Assembly (NCBI GenBank): GCA_964561925.1
Contig: CAZLRW010000006.1
Location: forward strand, 1-64,000
Reading direction: 5' to 3'
DNA length: 64,000 nucleotides
DNA from: SZUA-430 sp964561925
GTDB lineage: Bacteria > Pseudomonadota > Alphaproteobacteria > Micropepsales > Micropepsaceae
Part shown: positions 25,574-34,587 of the stretch, in pieces
How the letters are laid out: the number at the start of each line of letters is the position of its first letter
How positions within the stretch are numbered: position 1 is the stretch's first letter
Translations under genes and position numbers: made by a program
The notes under the pieces: generated by a model
Seen by the model: the letters and a program-made list of their open reading frames with translations, nothing else
Told to the model about the DNA's origin: nothing
Database searches by the model: none

Positions 25574-26716
25574 TCACCGTTCTCGTTTGAGACCGAACAG
25601 GAAGCGCATGAGCCGCCAAGGGCGGATCAGGATCTCATAGATCGCCAGCGAGCCCAGCAATGTCGTGCAAATCAGCAAGCCCGCTTCGCTTGCGACGCGC
25701 AGCTGCTGCGGAAACACGTGCCACGCCGCGACAAGCAGAATCGGCTGGTGCAGCACGTAGACCGGCAAGATCGCTTCGTTCAGATGCGAGAGGAGTTTCG
25801 AAGGCGCATTGAGGTGGCGAACCGCATAGCCGCAAAGGGTGCAGATCACGCTCCATCCGTAGACGCCCGACGTGATGCCCCAAGCGAAGGCGCTCGCAAT
25901 CTCGTCTGTTCCGCCGTATGGCCACCACACCCGAGCGGACGTCTGCGCCAGAAACGCGAATATCGCAACCGCCAAGAGACTTGCCCGCCAGCGCGCGCAC
26001 CAACCCCAAAAGTCCGCTCGCGCCGCACACGCGAGTCCCATCACGAACATGCCGATCCATTTGAGGTGCCCGCCCCAATCGTTGACGAACGCATGCGTTA
26101 GGGGCGCATAGCGCTGAACCATCACGTCCGAGAACGAAAGCCAAGCGGCCGGCGCCAAAACGATTGCCGCGAGCGGCAAGCCGGGCCATTGCCGCATGCC
26201 GATGAGCCGCAAGATCGGAGCGAACAGCGCGAGAGCAAGCAGGTAGGCCAGCAGATACACCAGGAACCAGAGGTGATCCCACGTCGGCATCGTCTTGCCC
26301 AATGGCGCGACCAACGTCTGATCTGCCGCGAGATAGCTGCAGAACCAAAACTCCAAGTAGCCGGTGGCGAGAACGCCTTTGTCGACGAGTTCGACGTAAG
26401 TCTGCGGCGGAATGACGACGAACATGCCGACGAGGATGACCGGCAGCAAGCGGCGCAGGCGATCGAGCGCGAATGCGCCGGCGCCCAGCTTCGCCAACAG
26501 GTGACGGCTTGCGACGCCGGAAATGAAAAACAGCAGCGCAAGGCGCCAGGGCGTAAGTGCGAGCAAGGCCCAGTCGATGTCGGGAAAAACACGCGGGCTC
26601 TTAAGGTTGTAGGGCCACGTGGAGTAGAGCAAGCCGGTGTGGAAGAGGATGAGGATCAGGAACGCGAACACGCGCAACCAGTCGAGGAAGTACTTGCGGG
26701 CAGGTGCCTCCGGCAT
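25574..26716 (-). CDS. Acyltransferase-3 family membrane protein
   Basis: 380 aa with about ten membrane segments. It opens with YFLDWLRVFAFLILILFHTG, where the catalytic-type histidine sits in FHTG, followed by ALLFFISGVASRHLLAK and the arginine-rich LDRLRRLLPVILVGM, all typical of acyltransferase-3 (OafA/OpgC-like) proteins that acylate surface glycans. The later VYVLHQPILLVAAWHVF is the usual penultimate segment. Substrate unknown. It diverges from a LysR regulator with 45 bp between, so LysR probably controls it. Confidence 0.87.
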   Translation of the reverse strand: MPEAPARKYFLDWLRVFAFLILILFHTGLLYSTWPYNLKSPRVFPDIDWALLALTPWRLALLFFISGVASRHLLAKLGAGAFALDRLRRLLPVILVGMFVVIPPQTYVELVDKGVLATGYLEFWFCSYLAADQTLVAPLGKTMPTWDHLWFLVYLLAYLLALALFAPILRLIGMRQWPGLPLAAIVLAPAAWLSFSDVMVQRYAPLTHAFVNDWGGHLKWIGMFVMGLACAARADFWGWCARWRASLLAVAIFAFLAQTSARVWWPYGGTDEIASAFAWGITSGVYGWSVICTLCGYAVRHLNAPSKLLSHLNEAILPVYVLHQPILLVAAWHVFPQQLRVASEAGLLICTTLLGSLAIYEILIRPWRLMRFLFGLKRER

Positions 26717-26761
26717 GGGAATAGGCTAGCGTCCGGCCAAATCGTCGAAAAATGAAATCAC

Positions 26762-27670
26762 ATGAACTCACATTCCAAGAATTCTGATATCAGACGTCTC
26801 GACGGCGGGCTCCTGCTGATCTTCCGGGAACTTTTGCGCCGGCGGCGCGCGACACAGACGGCCGACGCGCTTGGCCTTTCGCAGTCCGCGGTGAGCCAAG
26901 CGCTCGGCCGCCTGCGGGACATCTACCAAGATCCGTTGTTTGTCCGGCGTCCGCACGGACTTGAGCCGACCGCGCGCGCGTTGGCACTTGGCCCGAAGAT
27001 AGAAGCGCTCATCGAACTCGCCGGCGCAACGCTCGCCCGCGAGAAGGCGTTCGATCCCGCCGCCAGCGATCGCCGCTTTCGTATGATCGCGCCCGAGTTC
27101 GTCGTCGCGCTCATCGGCGCCCGCCTGGTCGAACGTCTGCGCGACGTGGCGCCGCGCGTCTCCTTCGCCGTGCGATCGTTGCCGCACGAACTTGCATTCG
27201 ACGCCGTGAAACGGGGCGAGGCGGATCTTGCGCTGGGACGGTTCGGCGCAAGCCGGGCCGGCTTTGCCATGGAGCTCTTGTTCGAGGACCGGTATTGCGT
27301 CGTCGCACGGCGCGGCCATCCGCGCTTCGGCGACCGCATCACGCTCGCCGAGTACCGCGATGCGGGCCACATCTACTCGTTCGCGGCCGGCGAAGGCGGC
27401 GAAAGCGACGACGCCGGACCCGACGAGGCGGCGGTCACAAACGCCGTTGTGCCGCGCTGGCTCAACGCGCTGGTGATGGTTGCCGCGTGCGACGCGATCG
27501 CGACCGTACCAAGGCGCCTCGCCGAGCGTCATGCGCCGGCGCTCGGATTGAAAATTCTGAAGGCTCCTTTCGTGCACGACAAGATCCGCGTCTCGCTGAT
27601 CCGCCGGAATGCCGTCGACGACGCAGGGGCCGATTGGTTTCTCAACGAGGTGCGCACGGCCGCGAAGTGA
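26762..27670 (+). CDS. LysR family transcriptional regulator
   Basis: 302 aa. The N-terminal winged HTH is clear: IFRELLRRRRATQTADALGLSQSAVSQALGRLRDIYQDPLFVRR, followed by PTARALALGPKIEAL. The effector domain starts near residue 95 (FRMIAPEFVVALIGARLVERL). The intergenic space to the divergent acyltransferase gene is only 45 bp, the classic arrangement for a LysR regulator and its target. Inducer unknown. Confidence 0.92.
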   Translation: MNSHSKNSDIRRLDGGLLLIFRELLRRRRATQTADALGLSQSAVSQALGRLRDIYQDPLFVRRPHGLEPTARALALGPKIEALIELAGATLAREKAFDPAASDRRFRMIAPEFVVALIGARLVERLRDVAPRVSFAVRSLPHELAFDAVKRGEADLALGRFGASRAGFAMELLFEDRYCVVARRGHPRFGDRITLAEYRDAGHIYSFAAGEGGESDDAGPDEAAVTNAVVPRWLNALVMVAACDAIATVPRRLAERHAPALGLKILKAPFVHDKIRVSLIRRNAVDDAGADWFLNEVRTAAK

Positions 27671-27755
27671 CAAGACGGGCGCTGCGCGGCGCGCATTCCC
27701 GCGCATGAGAGCGCATACTCCACGAAGCGATTCGCCGTCACGAGGGAGCGACCCC

Positions 27756-28283
27756 ATGCTCAGGTTCATTCTCGGCACCGCCTTCGGCGCGTTCCTCGCC
27801 TTCGCGTACGTCCAGTTGGGAATCGAGCCGCCGGAATTCCTGAAACTGCCCGAGCGCTTGAAGGGCAACCTGGTCGCAACCGCGGTCGAGGACGACCTTT
27901 ACGACCTCGACAACGACCAGCCCACGCGCACCCGCGCGCTCGCCGTCTATTTCAAGAACCGTGCGAAAGACGCGGCGAAACTCGACGAGGCGGCGGGCCA
28001 CCCGTTCCTGAACGCGCTCTACCGCACGCGCGCGATGCGTGAGGCGCGCACGCTGGCTGCCTTATGGACCGCCTACGACAAGGTTCTTGCGAAACCCGAA
28101 CTGCGCAGCGCGCTCGAGGCGAAGCACGGCATCAGCGACGACGACGCGCTCAAACGCGCCATGCAGCTCGAAGCGCTCGCCAAGAAACCGTTCCTCACCG
28201 CCTGGCTTGCCCGCGATCAACCGCCGCCGTCGGCAGAGAACATCCGCGAGGCGATAGATCGAGCGGCCGCGCTCGATCGATAG
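27756..28283 (+). CDS. Hypothetical protein with N-terminal membrane anchor, 175 aa
   Basis: An N-terminal hydrophobic segment (MLRFILGTAFGAFLAFAYVQ) is followed by a soluble, mostly helical region rich in A, R, K and E, ending REAIDRAAALDR. It reads as a membrane-anchored helical protein or one with an uncleaved signal. No family recognised. The start has a GAGGGAG ribosome site 8 nt upstream. Convergent with the TorF-like porin gene 5 bp away. Confidence 0.75.
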   Translation: MLRFILGTAFGAFLAFAYVQLGIEPPEFLKLPERLKGNLVATAVEDDLYDLDNDQPTRTRALAVYFKNRAKDAAKLDEAAGHPFLNALYRTRAMREARTLAALWTAYDKVLAKPELRSALEAKHGISDDDALKRAMQLEALAKKPFLTAWLARDQPPPSAENIREAIDRAAALDR

Positions 28284-28288
28284 TCGTC

Positions 28289-29053
28289 TCAGGGCAACAC
28301 AAACGTCAGCGTGGCGACGACCCCACCTTCGCACAAATTCGTGCCGCCGAAGCATTCCGCCTCGCTCAAATCCGTGTCGACCCAGCGCACGTCGACCGTC
28401 GCCTTGCCCACCTTCGCCGACACGCCGATGTCGTAGAAGAGATAGTCCGGCGTGCCGAACGTCGCGTTCTCGTCGATCCACTGATAGCCGACCTTGCTCG
28501 AGACGCTGATGCCACCGTCGAAGAAGAGGAACGTCTCGGCCACCGGCACGCTCAAGCCGCCGGTTACCGCAACGGAGTCGCCCGACTCGAGGAAGTAATC
28601 GGGGCTCCACGCGACCTCGAACGTTCCGTTGGCGCCACCGAAATCGTGCGCGAGCGAGCCGATCAATTCGAAGTAGTCGTTCTCGTTCGCGCCCGGCGGA
28701 TAATCGGCGCCCGGATAGGCATAGTAGATCGCCTTGATCGTGCCGCTGGTCTTGTCCGTGATCGCCTTCGTGAAGCCCGCGTAAAGATCGACTTCGTAAT
28801 ACGTCTCTGCTGCGTCGTTGAAGTCGACGTTCGACGCCCACACGCCCGCGAAGAAGCCGCTCTCGTGGGCATAGTCGACGCCGCCCGACAGCGCGAACTC
28901 GCCCTGCGACTGGCTTTGCCCGCGGAAGCGATAGTCGGTGGTGAGCGCGATGTTGGCCGTGAACCCGCCCCAATCGTCGCTGTATGCCGGCATCGCGGCC
29001 ATCGGGATCGCGCCTATCAGGGCGCTGCCGAGAAGAATGGTCCTCGCATTCAT
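28289..29053 (-). CDS. TorF-family putative outer-membrane porin
   Basis: 254 aa with a signal peptide (MNARTILLGSALIGAIPMAAMPAYS). The mature start FTANIALTTDYRFRGQSQSQGEFALSGG is characteristic of the TorF-type putative porin family, and the C-terminus ends in an amphipathic strand (GGVVATLTFVLP) as expected for a beta-barrel. Members often sit beside ammonium transporters and PII genes, and here it lies 33 bp downstream of amtB on the same strand, so it may admit ammonium or another nitrogen source through the outer membrane. Confidence 0.87.
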   Translation of the reverse strand: MNARTILLGSALIGAIPMAAMPAYSDDWGGFTANIALTTDYRFRGQSQSQGEFALSGGVDYAHESGFFAGVWASNVDFNDAAETYYEVDLYAGFTKAITDKTSGTIKAIYYAYPGADYPPGANENDYFELIGSLAHDFGGANGTFEVAWSPDYFLESGDSVAVTGGLSVPVAETFLFFDGGISVSSKVGYQWIDENATFGTPDYLFYDIGVSAKVGKATVDVRWVDTDLSEAECFGGTNLCEGGVVATLTFVLP

Positions 29054-29086
29054 GACAAACCTCATTTTTCTTTGACGTGACGCGTT

Positions 29087-30424
29087 TCACTGCACCCGCT
29101 CGCCGTGTTGCGAGAGGTCGAGACCTTCCATTTCTTCTTCCGGTGAGACCCTAAGGCCGAGCGTGGCGCTGACCACCATCAGGATGAGGTATGTCGCAAC
29201 CGCGCAGTAGACGCCGGCGTAGCCGAGCCCGATCAGCTGCGTGACCACCTGATCCGGATTGCCGTCGATCAACCCCTTGCCGAGCCCGTTGACGCTCGAG
29301 AGCGCGAACACGCCGGTCAGCACGGCACCGACCGCCCCGCCCACGCCGTGAATGCCAAACGCATCGAGCGAGTCGTCGTAGCCGAAGATCCGCTTCAACC
29401 ACACGGCGCCGAGATAACAGATGACGCCCGCCGCGATGCCGATGGCGAGCGCGCCGCTCGGCGCCACGAACCCGGCCGCCGGCGTGATCGCGACAAGCCC
29501 CGCGACCGCGCCGGAGAGAAGGCCAAGCACGCTGGGTTTGCGCGCGACCAGCCACTCGACCAGCATCCACGACGCCGTCGCCGCAGCCGCCGCGATCTGC
29601 GTGTTCGCCATCGCCACACCGGCAAGCTCGTTCGCCGCCACCGCCGAGCCCGCGTTGAAGCCGAACCAGCCGACCCACAGCAGCGACGCGCCGGTCAGCG
29701 CATAGAGCAAATTGTGCGGCGCCATCTCTTCCGAGCGATAGCCGGTGCGCGCGCCCAGAACGAGCGTGCAAACCAGACCCGCGATCCCGGCGTTGAAGTG
29801 CACGACCGTGCCGCCCGCGAAATCGAGCACGCCCATCGACCCTAAGAACCCGCCGCCCCACACCCAATGCGCGACCGGCGCATAGACGACGATCAGCCAA
29901 AGCGTCATGAATGCGATCAGCGCCGAGAACTTCATCCGGTCCGCGAACGCGCCGCAGATCAACGCCGGCGTGATGATCGCAAACGTCATCTGGAACATCA
30001 TGAACACGGTCTCGGGGATCGTGGGCGCCAGCGCATGCGCGACGCCGCTTTGCATGCCGTGCAGCATGATCCGGTCGAGCCCGCCGACATAGGCGTGGTT
30101 CGCCCCGCCGTTCGTGAACGCCAGCGAGTAGCCGATCACGGCCCAAAGCACCGTGATGATCGCCGTGATCGCAAAACTTTGCGCCGCGGTCGCCAGGATA
30201 TTCTTCTTGCGCACCATGCCCGCGTAGAACAGCGCCAGTCCCGGGATCGTCATGAGAAGCACGAGCGCGGTCGACATCAGCATCCACGACGTGTCGCCGC
30301 TGTCGAGCTTGAGTTCGGCCGCAAACGCCGGCAGCGCCGGCGCCGCGTCTTGCGCGAACGCCGCGACGCTGAAGAAGGGCGCGGCGAGCGCCGCCAACAC
30401 TGCATGTCCGAATTGCCGTCTCAT
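29087..30424 (-). CDS. amtB: Ammonium transporter
   Basis: 445 aa with an N-terminal signal peptide, then 11 membrane segments, as in AmtB. Seen: ALVLLMTIPGLALFYAGMVRKKNIL (segment 1), GALVLGAR-like PII-contact loop VCTLVLGARTGYRSEEM, and IHGVGGAVGAVLTGVFA with the pore histidine, plus FMLW-type helices between. It imports ammonium under nitrogen limitation. No glnK (PII regulator) gene is next to it, unlike the usual glnK-amtB pair. A small membrane-protein gene ends 12 bp upstream on the same strand. Confidence 0.95.
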   Translation of the reverse strand: MRRQFGHAVLAALAAPFFSVAAFAQDAAPALPAFAAELKLDSGDTSWMLMSTALVLLMTIPGLALFYAGMVRKKNILATAAQSFAITAIITVLWAVIGYSLAFTNGGANHAYVGGLDRIMLHGMQSGVAHALAPTIPETVFMMFQMTFAIITPALICGAFADRMKFSALIAFMTLWLIVVYAPVAHWVWGGGFLGSMGVLDFAGGTVVHFNAGIAGLVCTLVLGARTGYRSEEMAPHNLLYALTGASLLWVGWFGFNAGSAVAANELAGVAMANTQIAAAAATASWMLVEWLVARKPSVLGLLSGAVAGLVAITPAAGFVAPSGALAIGIAAGVICYLGAVWLKRIFGYDDSLDAFGIHGVGGAVGAVLTGVFALSSVNGLGKGLIDGNPDQVVTQLIGLGYAGVYCAVATYLILMVVSATLGLRVSPEEEMEGLDLSQHGERVQ

Positions 30425-30436
30425 CGCGTTCGTGCC

Positions 30437-30994
30437 TCAAGCTTTGTGTGAAAGTCGGTTGCGCACGCCCGCGCGATAGATGCGCGGTGGCACGCGTTTC
30501 GGATTGTGGGTCGCCTGCCGCTGCTGCAGCCGCGCGAGCGCGCTCAAAGGCGCCGCGCGCTCGGGCGGCGGCCCGGCGCGATCGCGCATCGCGCCAAGCG
30601 CGCGCCACGCCGAAGGAGCGGCTTTCGCACGCCGCGGCGCGGCATCGAAGCGCCCGGCACCATACGCGACGCCCACCGCCGCAGCGCCGAGCGCGGCGAC
30701 CAGTGCGGGATCCCGATGCGGCGCGAGACCGCTCTGCGACAACAGCGCCGCCGCCGGCGGCGCAAGATAGTCGCCGTAGACGAACGTCGCCCCAGCCATG
30801 CCGAGCGCACCGATCGCGAGCACGCGCGCGACATGGGCGACGAGCCCGGCACCGGACCGCAGAAGCTCCAACGCCGCCAGGAACAGGAACAAGGCGAACA
30901 GCAACGTGCCCGCCTCAGCCGCGCCGAGCGCGTCCAGCAGCGCCAGCGGTGTCCCCCAAAATGGTTCCGTGGCCTTCGTGAAAGCGTCCGTCAT
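30437..30994 (-). CDS. Hypothetical membrane protein, 185 aa
   Basis: Start at ATG 30994 (MTDAFTKATEPFWGTPLALL), preceded by a GGGAA site; a longer frame exists from 31024. Three hydrophobic segments in the first ~110 residues are followed by a basic, proline/arginine-rich tail (PPRIYRAGVRNRLSHKA). I do not recognise it. It is 12 bp upstream of amtB on the same strand, so it may be transcribed with amtB and torF, but a nitrogen-related function is only inferred from position. Confidence 0.7.
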   Translation of the reverse strand: MTDAFTKATEPFWGTPLALLDALGAAEAGTLLFALFLFLAALELLRSGAGLVAHVARVLAIGALGMAGATFVYGDYLAPPAAALLSQSGLAPHRDPALVAALGAAAVGVAYGAGRFDAAPRRAKAAPSAWRALGAMRDRAGPPPERAAPLSALARLQQRQATHNPKRVPPRIYRAGVRNRLSHKA

Positions 30995-31227
30995 GAATGC
31001 GGGTTCCCGTCGTTTCTGCTGCAAACGCTAAATGAAAGGCCGCTCAGGAAAAGACTTGGTGAGCGATGCGTTTCGTTTTGCACGCTTCGCTGATGCAGCA
31101 AAGAGACATTGCTGCCCGGATGCCGCGCAAAGCGCTGCCCGATTGAGCAGCCCGCTGCCTCGCGCACGCGCACAACCGTGCGGTTGCCCAACATTGCGGC
31201 GGCGTGGGCTATGGACGGGAGTAAACT

Positions 31228-32301
31228 CTACCGCCGCGCCTTGTTCTTCAGGCGCATCACGAAGCCGATCACCTGTGCGACCGCCTTGTAGTGTTCCGCC
31301 TTGATCGACTCGTCGACGTCAACGCTGGCATAGAGCGCACGCGCGAGCGGCGGGTTCTCGACGATAGGCACGTTGTGTTCCTTGCCCACTTCGCGGATTC
31401 GAAGCGCGAGCGCATCGACGCCTTTGGCCACGCACACCGGCGCCTGCATCTTGCCCGTCTCATAGGCGAGCGCGACGGCATAGTGCGTGGGATTCGTGAT
31501 GATGACCGACGCCTTCGGCACGTTCGCCATCATGCGCTTGCGCGAGCGCTCCGAGCGGATGCGCTGCAGTCGCGCCTTGACGGCAGGGTCGCCTTCGCTC
31601 TGCTTGTATTCTTCCTTCAGTTCCTGGTGCGACATGCGTAGACGGCGCAACCGCTCGAAATACTGCCAGCCGTAGTCCGCGATCGCGACGAAGCCGAGCA
31701 CGGCCAGCGCCGCAAACAGCACCTGCGCGGTCAGCGACTGCACGTGCGGCAACAGCGCCGCCGCGGGCATCGTGATGAGCCCAAGCACGTCCTCGCGCGC
31801 GGGCCACAACACGGCGCCGACGGCGATCGAAGCAATCGCCACCTTGAGCAGACCCTTCGCAAAATTGACGAGCGCCGCGCGCCCGAACAACCGCTCGAAC
31901 CCTTTCATCGGGCTCAGCCGAGAAAACTCGGGCTTCAATTTCTCCAGACTGAACACCGGCTTGTGCTGAACGAGATGCCCGCCGACGCCCACGAACAGCA
32001 GAACGCCGAACGGCACGGCGAGCACCGCCAAGAGCTGCCAGCCCAGCCCCGCCATCAGCCCGCCCGCCGTCTGCGGGTCGAGCGTGATCTCATGCGGCTG
32101 CGAGAGAAACCCCGTCACCATGCCGCGAAGGCCGACCGCCGTCGCCGAACCCCACCACAAGATCAGCCCGGTCGCCGCGGCCAGCACCAACCACGCCGCG
32201 ATGTCGGGCGATTGAACGACGTCGCCCTTCTCTTCGGCGTCCTGCAGCCGCTTTTGGGTAGGTTGTTCGGTTTTTTGACTGTCGTCGCGATCGTCGGCCA
32301 T
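31228..32301 (-). CDS. flhB: Flagellar export apparatus protein FlhB
   Basis: 357 aa. FlhB is the substrate-specificity switch of the flagellar type III export gate: four membrane segments, then a cytoplasmic domain that cleaves itself at NPTH. N270-P271-T272-H273 is present in VIITNPTHYAVAL. The N-terminal KTEQPTQKRLQDAEEKGDV is canonical. It is the last gene of the flgB-flgC-fliE-fliQ-fliR-flhB run, 9 bp after fliR. Confidence 0.97.
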   Translation of the reverse strand: MADDRDDSQKTEQPTQKRLQDAEEKGDVVQSPDIAAWLVLAAATGLILWWGSATAVGLRGMVTGFLSQPHEITLDPQTAGGLMAGLGWQLLAVLAVPFGVLLFVGVGGHLVQHKPVFSLEKLKPEFSRLSPMKGFERLFGRAALVNFAKGLLKVAIASIAVGAVLWPAREDVLGLITMPAAALLPHVQSLTAQVLFAALAVLGFVAIADYGWQYFERLRRLRMSHQELKEEYKQSEGDPAVKARLQRIRSERSRKRMMANVPKASVIITNPTHYAVALAYETGKMQAPVCVAKGVDALALRIREVGKEHNVPIVENPPLARALYASVDVDESIKAEHYKAVAQVIGFVMRLKNKARR

Positions 32302-32310
32302 CGGCGCGCT

Positions 32311-33084
32311 CTAATGCGGCACGAACAGCTGCGCCTGGGCCCCGAACGCCTCCAGGAACCAAAGCATCATCGTCGACAGCGAGAGACCGAGGATCACGAA
32401 ACCCGCCAGAATGTTGAGCGGCATCGCGATGAAGAACACCTGCAATTGCGGCATCATGCGCGCGACCACGCCGGCCGCGGCGTAGAGAATGACGCCGAAC
32501 ACCAGGAACGGCGCCGACATCTGCACGCCGGTGAGAAAGAGCCCCGACACGGTCGAGACGGCCAGCGTCATGAAATCCTGCGCGTTCGGGAACTTGCCCG
32601 GCGGGAACAGCACGAACGAATGCTCCATCCCCGCGATCAGAAGATGATGCAGATTGCTGGCGAAGATCAGCGTGACGGCAAGCAACGACAGGAACATGGA
32701 GACGAGCGCGCTCTGCGTGCCCTGCGACGCGTCGAACGTCTGCGCGAAGGCAAGCCCCGTCTGCGTCGCGATCACATTGCCCGCCACCTGCACCGCGCTC
32801 ATCGTCATGCGCACGATGAGCCCGATCGCAAGCCCCGTCACGACTTCCGAGATGATGAGCCCCACCAGCGCCGCCGTCGTCGCGCCGCCCAGCGCCGGGT
32901 AGGAACCGGCGACCAACGGCGTCATCACAAGTGTGAGCGCCAGCGCCAAGATCAGCCGCGCCCGCGGCGGCACCGCCGCCTCGCCGAGCGCAGGCAGCAC
33001 CATCACCATCGTGCCCACGCGCGCGAAGACGAGCGCGAAGATCGCGATGTCGGCGGGCAGGATGTCCTTGAGGTCGACGGTCAT
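32311..33084 (-). CDS. fliR: Flagellar export apparatus protein FliR
   Basis: 257-residue membrane component of the flagellar export gate with six hydrophobic segments. Seen: IAIFALVFARVGTMVMVLPALGEAAVPPRARL at the N-terminus and the family's VQVAGNVIATQTGLAFAQTFDA-type stretch in the middle. It lies between fliQ and flhB with spacings of 6 and 9 bp. Confidence 0.96.
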   Translation of the reverse strand: MTVDLKDILPADIAIFALVFARVGTMVMVLPALGEAAVPPRARLILALALTLVMTPLVAGSYPALGGATTAALVGLIISEVVTGLAIGLIVRMTMSAVQVAGNVIATQTGLAFAQTFDASQGTQSALVSMFLSLLAVTLIFASNLHHLLIAGMEHSFVLFPPGKFPNAQDFMTLAVSTVSGLFLTGVQMSAPFLVFGVILYAAAGVVARMMPQLQVFFIAMPLNILAGFVILGLSLSTMMLWFLEAFGAQAQLFVPH

Positions 33085-33090
33085 GTCGCC

Positions 33091-33354
33091 TCAATGCGCG
33101 ATGATGTGCTGGACGATCGTGTTCATCAGCCCCGACATCGCCGCCGCCATGAACGGCAGCAGCAGAATGACCGCGGCGAAGATCGAAAGAATTTTCGGCA
33201 CGAAGACGAGCGTCGCCTCCTGCACCTGAGTCAGGGCCTGCAGAATGCCGATCGCCACACCGACGAAGAGGCCGATCAGCATCACGGGCGCCGCCACCAC
33301 GACGAGCACCCACGTCGCCTCGCGCGCCAAATCCAGAGCTTCGCCGCCGGTCAT
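33091..33354 (-). CDS. fliQ: Flagellar export apparatus protein FliQ
   Basis: 87 aa with two membrane segments, the standard FliQ size. It begins MTGGEALDLAREATWVLVVV and carries GIAIGILQALTQVQEATLVFVPKI-type sequence (VGVAIGILQALTQVQEATL), the conserved FliQ hairpin. It forms the gate complex with FliP and FliR. 13 bp after fliE. Confidence 0.96.
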   Translation of the reverse strand: MTGGEALDLAREATWVLVVVAAPVMLIGLFVGVAIGILQALTQVQEATLVFVPKILSIFAAVILLLPFMAAAMSGLMNTIVQHIIAH

Positions 33355-33367
33355 TGTCGTGTTTCCT

Positions 33368-33679
33368 CTAGATCGGCATCCGCATGATGTCTTGATAGGC
33401 CGCGATCACGCGGTCGCGCACGGCGACCACGGTTTCGAGCGTGATCTCGGCCGCGTTGACCGCGGTCACCACGTCGACGATGTCGCCTTTGCCTTGCACG
33501 AGCGTGGCGGCTTTCGTCTCCGCCGCGCGTCCGTTCGCCGTCGCATCGCCGAGCACGTTCGACAGCATGTCGCCGAACGAAGCGCCGGGTGCTTCGGCCG
33601 CGCCTGCGCCCGCCGCCCCGCCGATCTTCGCGGCTTGGGCGTAGGCGTTGATCGCGGCCGGATTGACGAGGCCTGCCAT
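33368..33679 (-). CDS. fliE: Flagellar hook-basal body protein FliE
   Basis: 103 aa. FliE joins the MS ring to the proximal rod. Seen: ASFGDMLSNVLGDA in the middle and the C-terminal VTAVNAAEITLETVVAVRDRVIAAYQDIMRMPI, the typical FliE end with IMRMPI. The low-complexity alanine-rich N-terminus (AYAQAAKIGGAAGAGAAEAP) is common. It follows flgC by 11 bp. Confidence 0.95.
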   Translation of the reverse strand: MAGLVNPAAINAYAQAAKIGGAAGAGAAEAPGASFGDMLSNVLGDATANGRAAETKAATLVQGKGDIVDVVTAVNAAEITLETVVAVRDRVIAAYQDIMRMPI

Positions 33680-33690
33680 GGTCTACCGCC

Positions 33691-34101
33691 TTACCGCTTC
33701 AACAGATCGACGGTGCGCGCCATCATCGTGCGCGTATTGTCGATCACGCTGAGGTTCGCTTCGTAGGCGCGCTGCGCCTCGCGCATGTCCATCATCTCGA
33801 CCAGCGAGTTGACGTTCGGCATCTTCACGTAGCCGCGCTCGTCCGCCGCCGGATGGCCCGGCATGTATTGCTCGCGGAAGTCCGATTGATCGCTGACGAC
33901 GCCCTTGACCTTGACGGACGGCGCCCCGGTTGCCCGGTCGAGTTCGTTCTTGAACACGGGTATTTGCCGGCGATAGGGGTCTTCGTCCGGCTTCGAGGCC
34001 GCCGAGTTCGCGTTCGCGAGGTTCTCGGCGATCACCCGCATGCGCTCGGCCTGCGCGCGCATGCCGGAAGCGGCGATCAGCATCGACTTCATCGTTTCCA
34101 T
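33691..34101 (-). CDS. flgC: Flagellar proximal rod protein FlgC
   Basis: 136-residue rod protein. The flagellar rod/hook N-terminal motif MKSMLIAASGMRAQAERMRVIAENLANANS and the C-terminal coiled helix AQRAYEANLSVIDNTRTMMARTVDLLKR are complete. Start at ATG 34101 (METMKSML); the next in-frame ATG (MKSML) is three codons further in. 17 bp after flgB. Confidence 0.96.
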   Translation of the reverse strand: METMKSMLIAASGMRAQAERMRVIAENLANANSAASKPDEDPYRRQIPVFKNELDRATGAPSVKVKGVVSDQSDFREQYMPGHPAADERGYVKMPNVNSLVEMMDMREAQRAYEANLSVIDNTRTMMARTVDLLKR

Positions 34102-34118
34102 GACACCACCCTTCGTTC

Positions 34119-34526
34119 CTAACCGTGCGGCCCGCCGAGTGCGGTCCGCCACATCGAGATCATTTTCTTGTAGAGACCGGCCGCTTCCGCATAGGCGAGC
34201 TGCGTCTCGGCCACCTTCATCGCTTGCTCTTCGAGCACGACGGAGTTGCCGTCCGGCGAGGTCTGCGAGCCCGGCGCCGCGACCGTGCGGAACGCGCCGC
34301 TCGCAGCCGCCGCCGGCGCGTGCACGTGGCGCGCATGCGTCGTCTGCATCTGGGCGCCGCGCGCCGCCGACACCAGCTTTGCGAAGTCCGCCGCCTTCAG
34401 ATCGCGCGCTTCGAAGCCCGGTGTCGACGCGTTCGCGATGTTGCGCGCAAGCACGTCCTGGCGGTTGCCCAACCAGGCCATCTTCTTCTGCAGCAGTCCG
34501 AAGATCGGTATGTCGGCGAAGCTCAT
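34119..34526 (-). CDS. flgB: Flagellar proximal rod protein FlgB
   Basis: 135-residue rod protein, first gene of the flgB-flgC-fliE-fliQ-fliR-flhB operon. Seen: FGLLQKKMAWLGNRQDVLARNIANASTPGFEARDL (rod-protein N-motif) and the C-terminal LAYAEAAGLYKKMISMWRTALGG. Upstream lies a CtrA box and an ftr-like element, which place it among early (class II) flagellar genes. Confidence 0.95.
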   Translation of the reverse strand: MSFADIPIFGLLQKKMAWLGNRQDVLARNIANASTPGFEARDLKAADFAKLVSAARGAQMQTTHARHVHAPAAAASGAFRTVAAPGSQTSPDGNSVVLEEQAMKVAETQLAYAEAAGLYKKMISMWRTALGGPHG

Positions 34527-34563
34527 GTTCTACCCGTCGTGTACGGACGATCCGTTTCAAGAC

Positions 34564-34580
34564 GGGCAAGTTTTGCCGGG
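34564..34580. promoter_or_regulatory. ftr-like palindrome between flgB and the CtrA box
   Basis: GGGCAAGTTTTGCCGGG, nearly a perfect inverted repeat; on the flgB strand it reads CCCGGCAAAACTTGCCC, beginning 38 bp before the flgB start. It resembles the FlbD-binding ftr elements I recall from Caulobacter. Related copies lie near the flagellin genes (56698-56727, 56874-56911, 57991-58003). Confidence 0.5.
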
Positions 34581-34587
34581 AATACGC

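Noticed and set aside
31025..31227. Possible sigma-54 promoter upstream of the amtB unit (GGGCAGCGCTTTGC)
   Set aside because: GG and GC are spaced acceptably in one register only, and the -24 element is poor; not enough to call.
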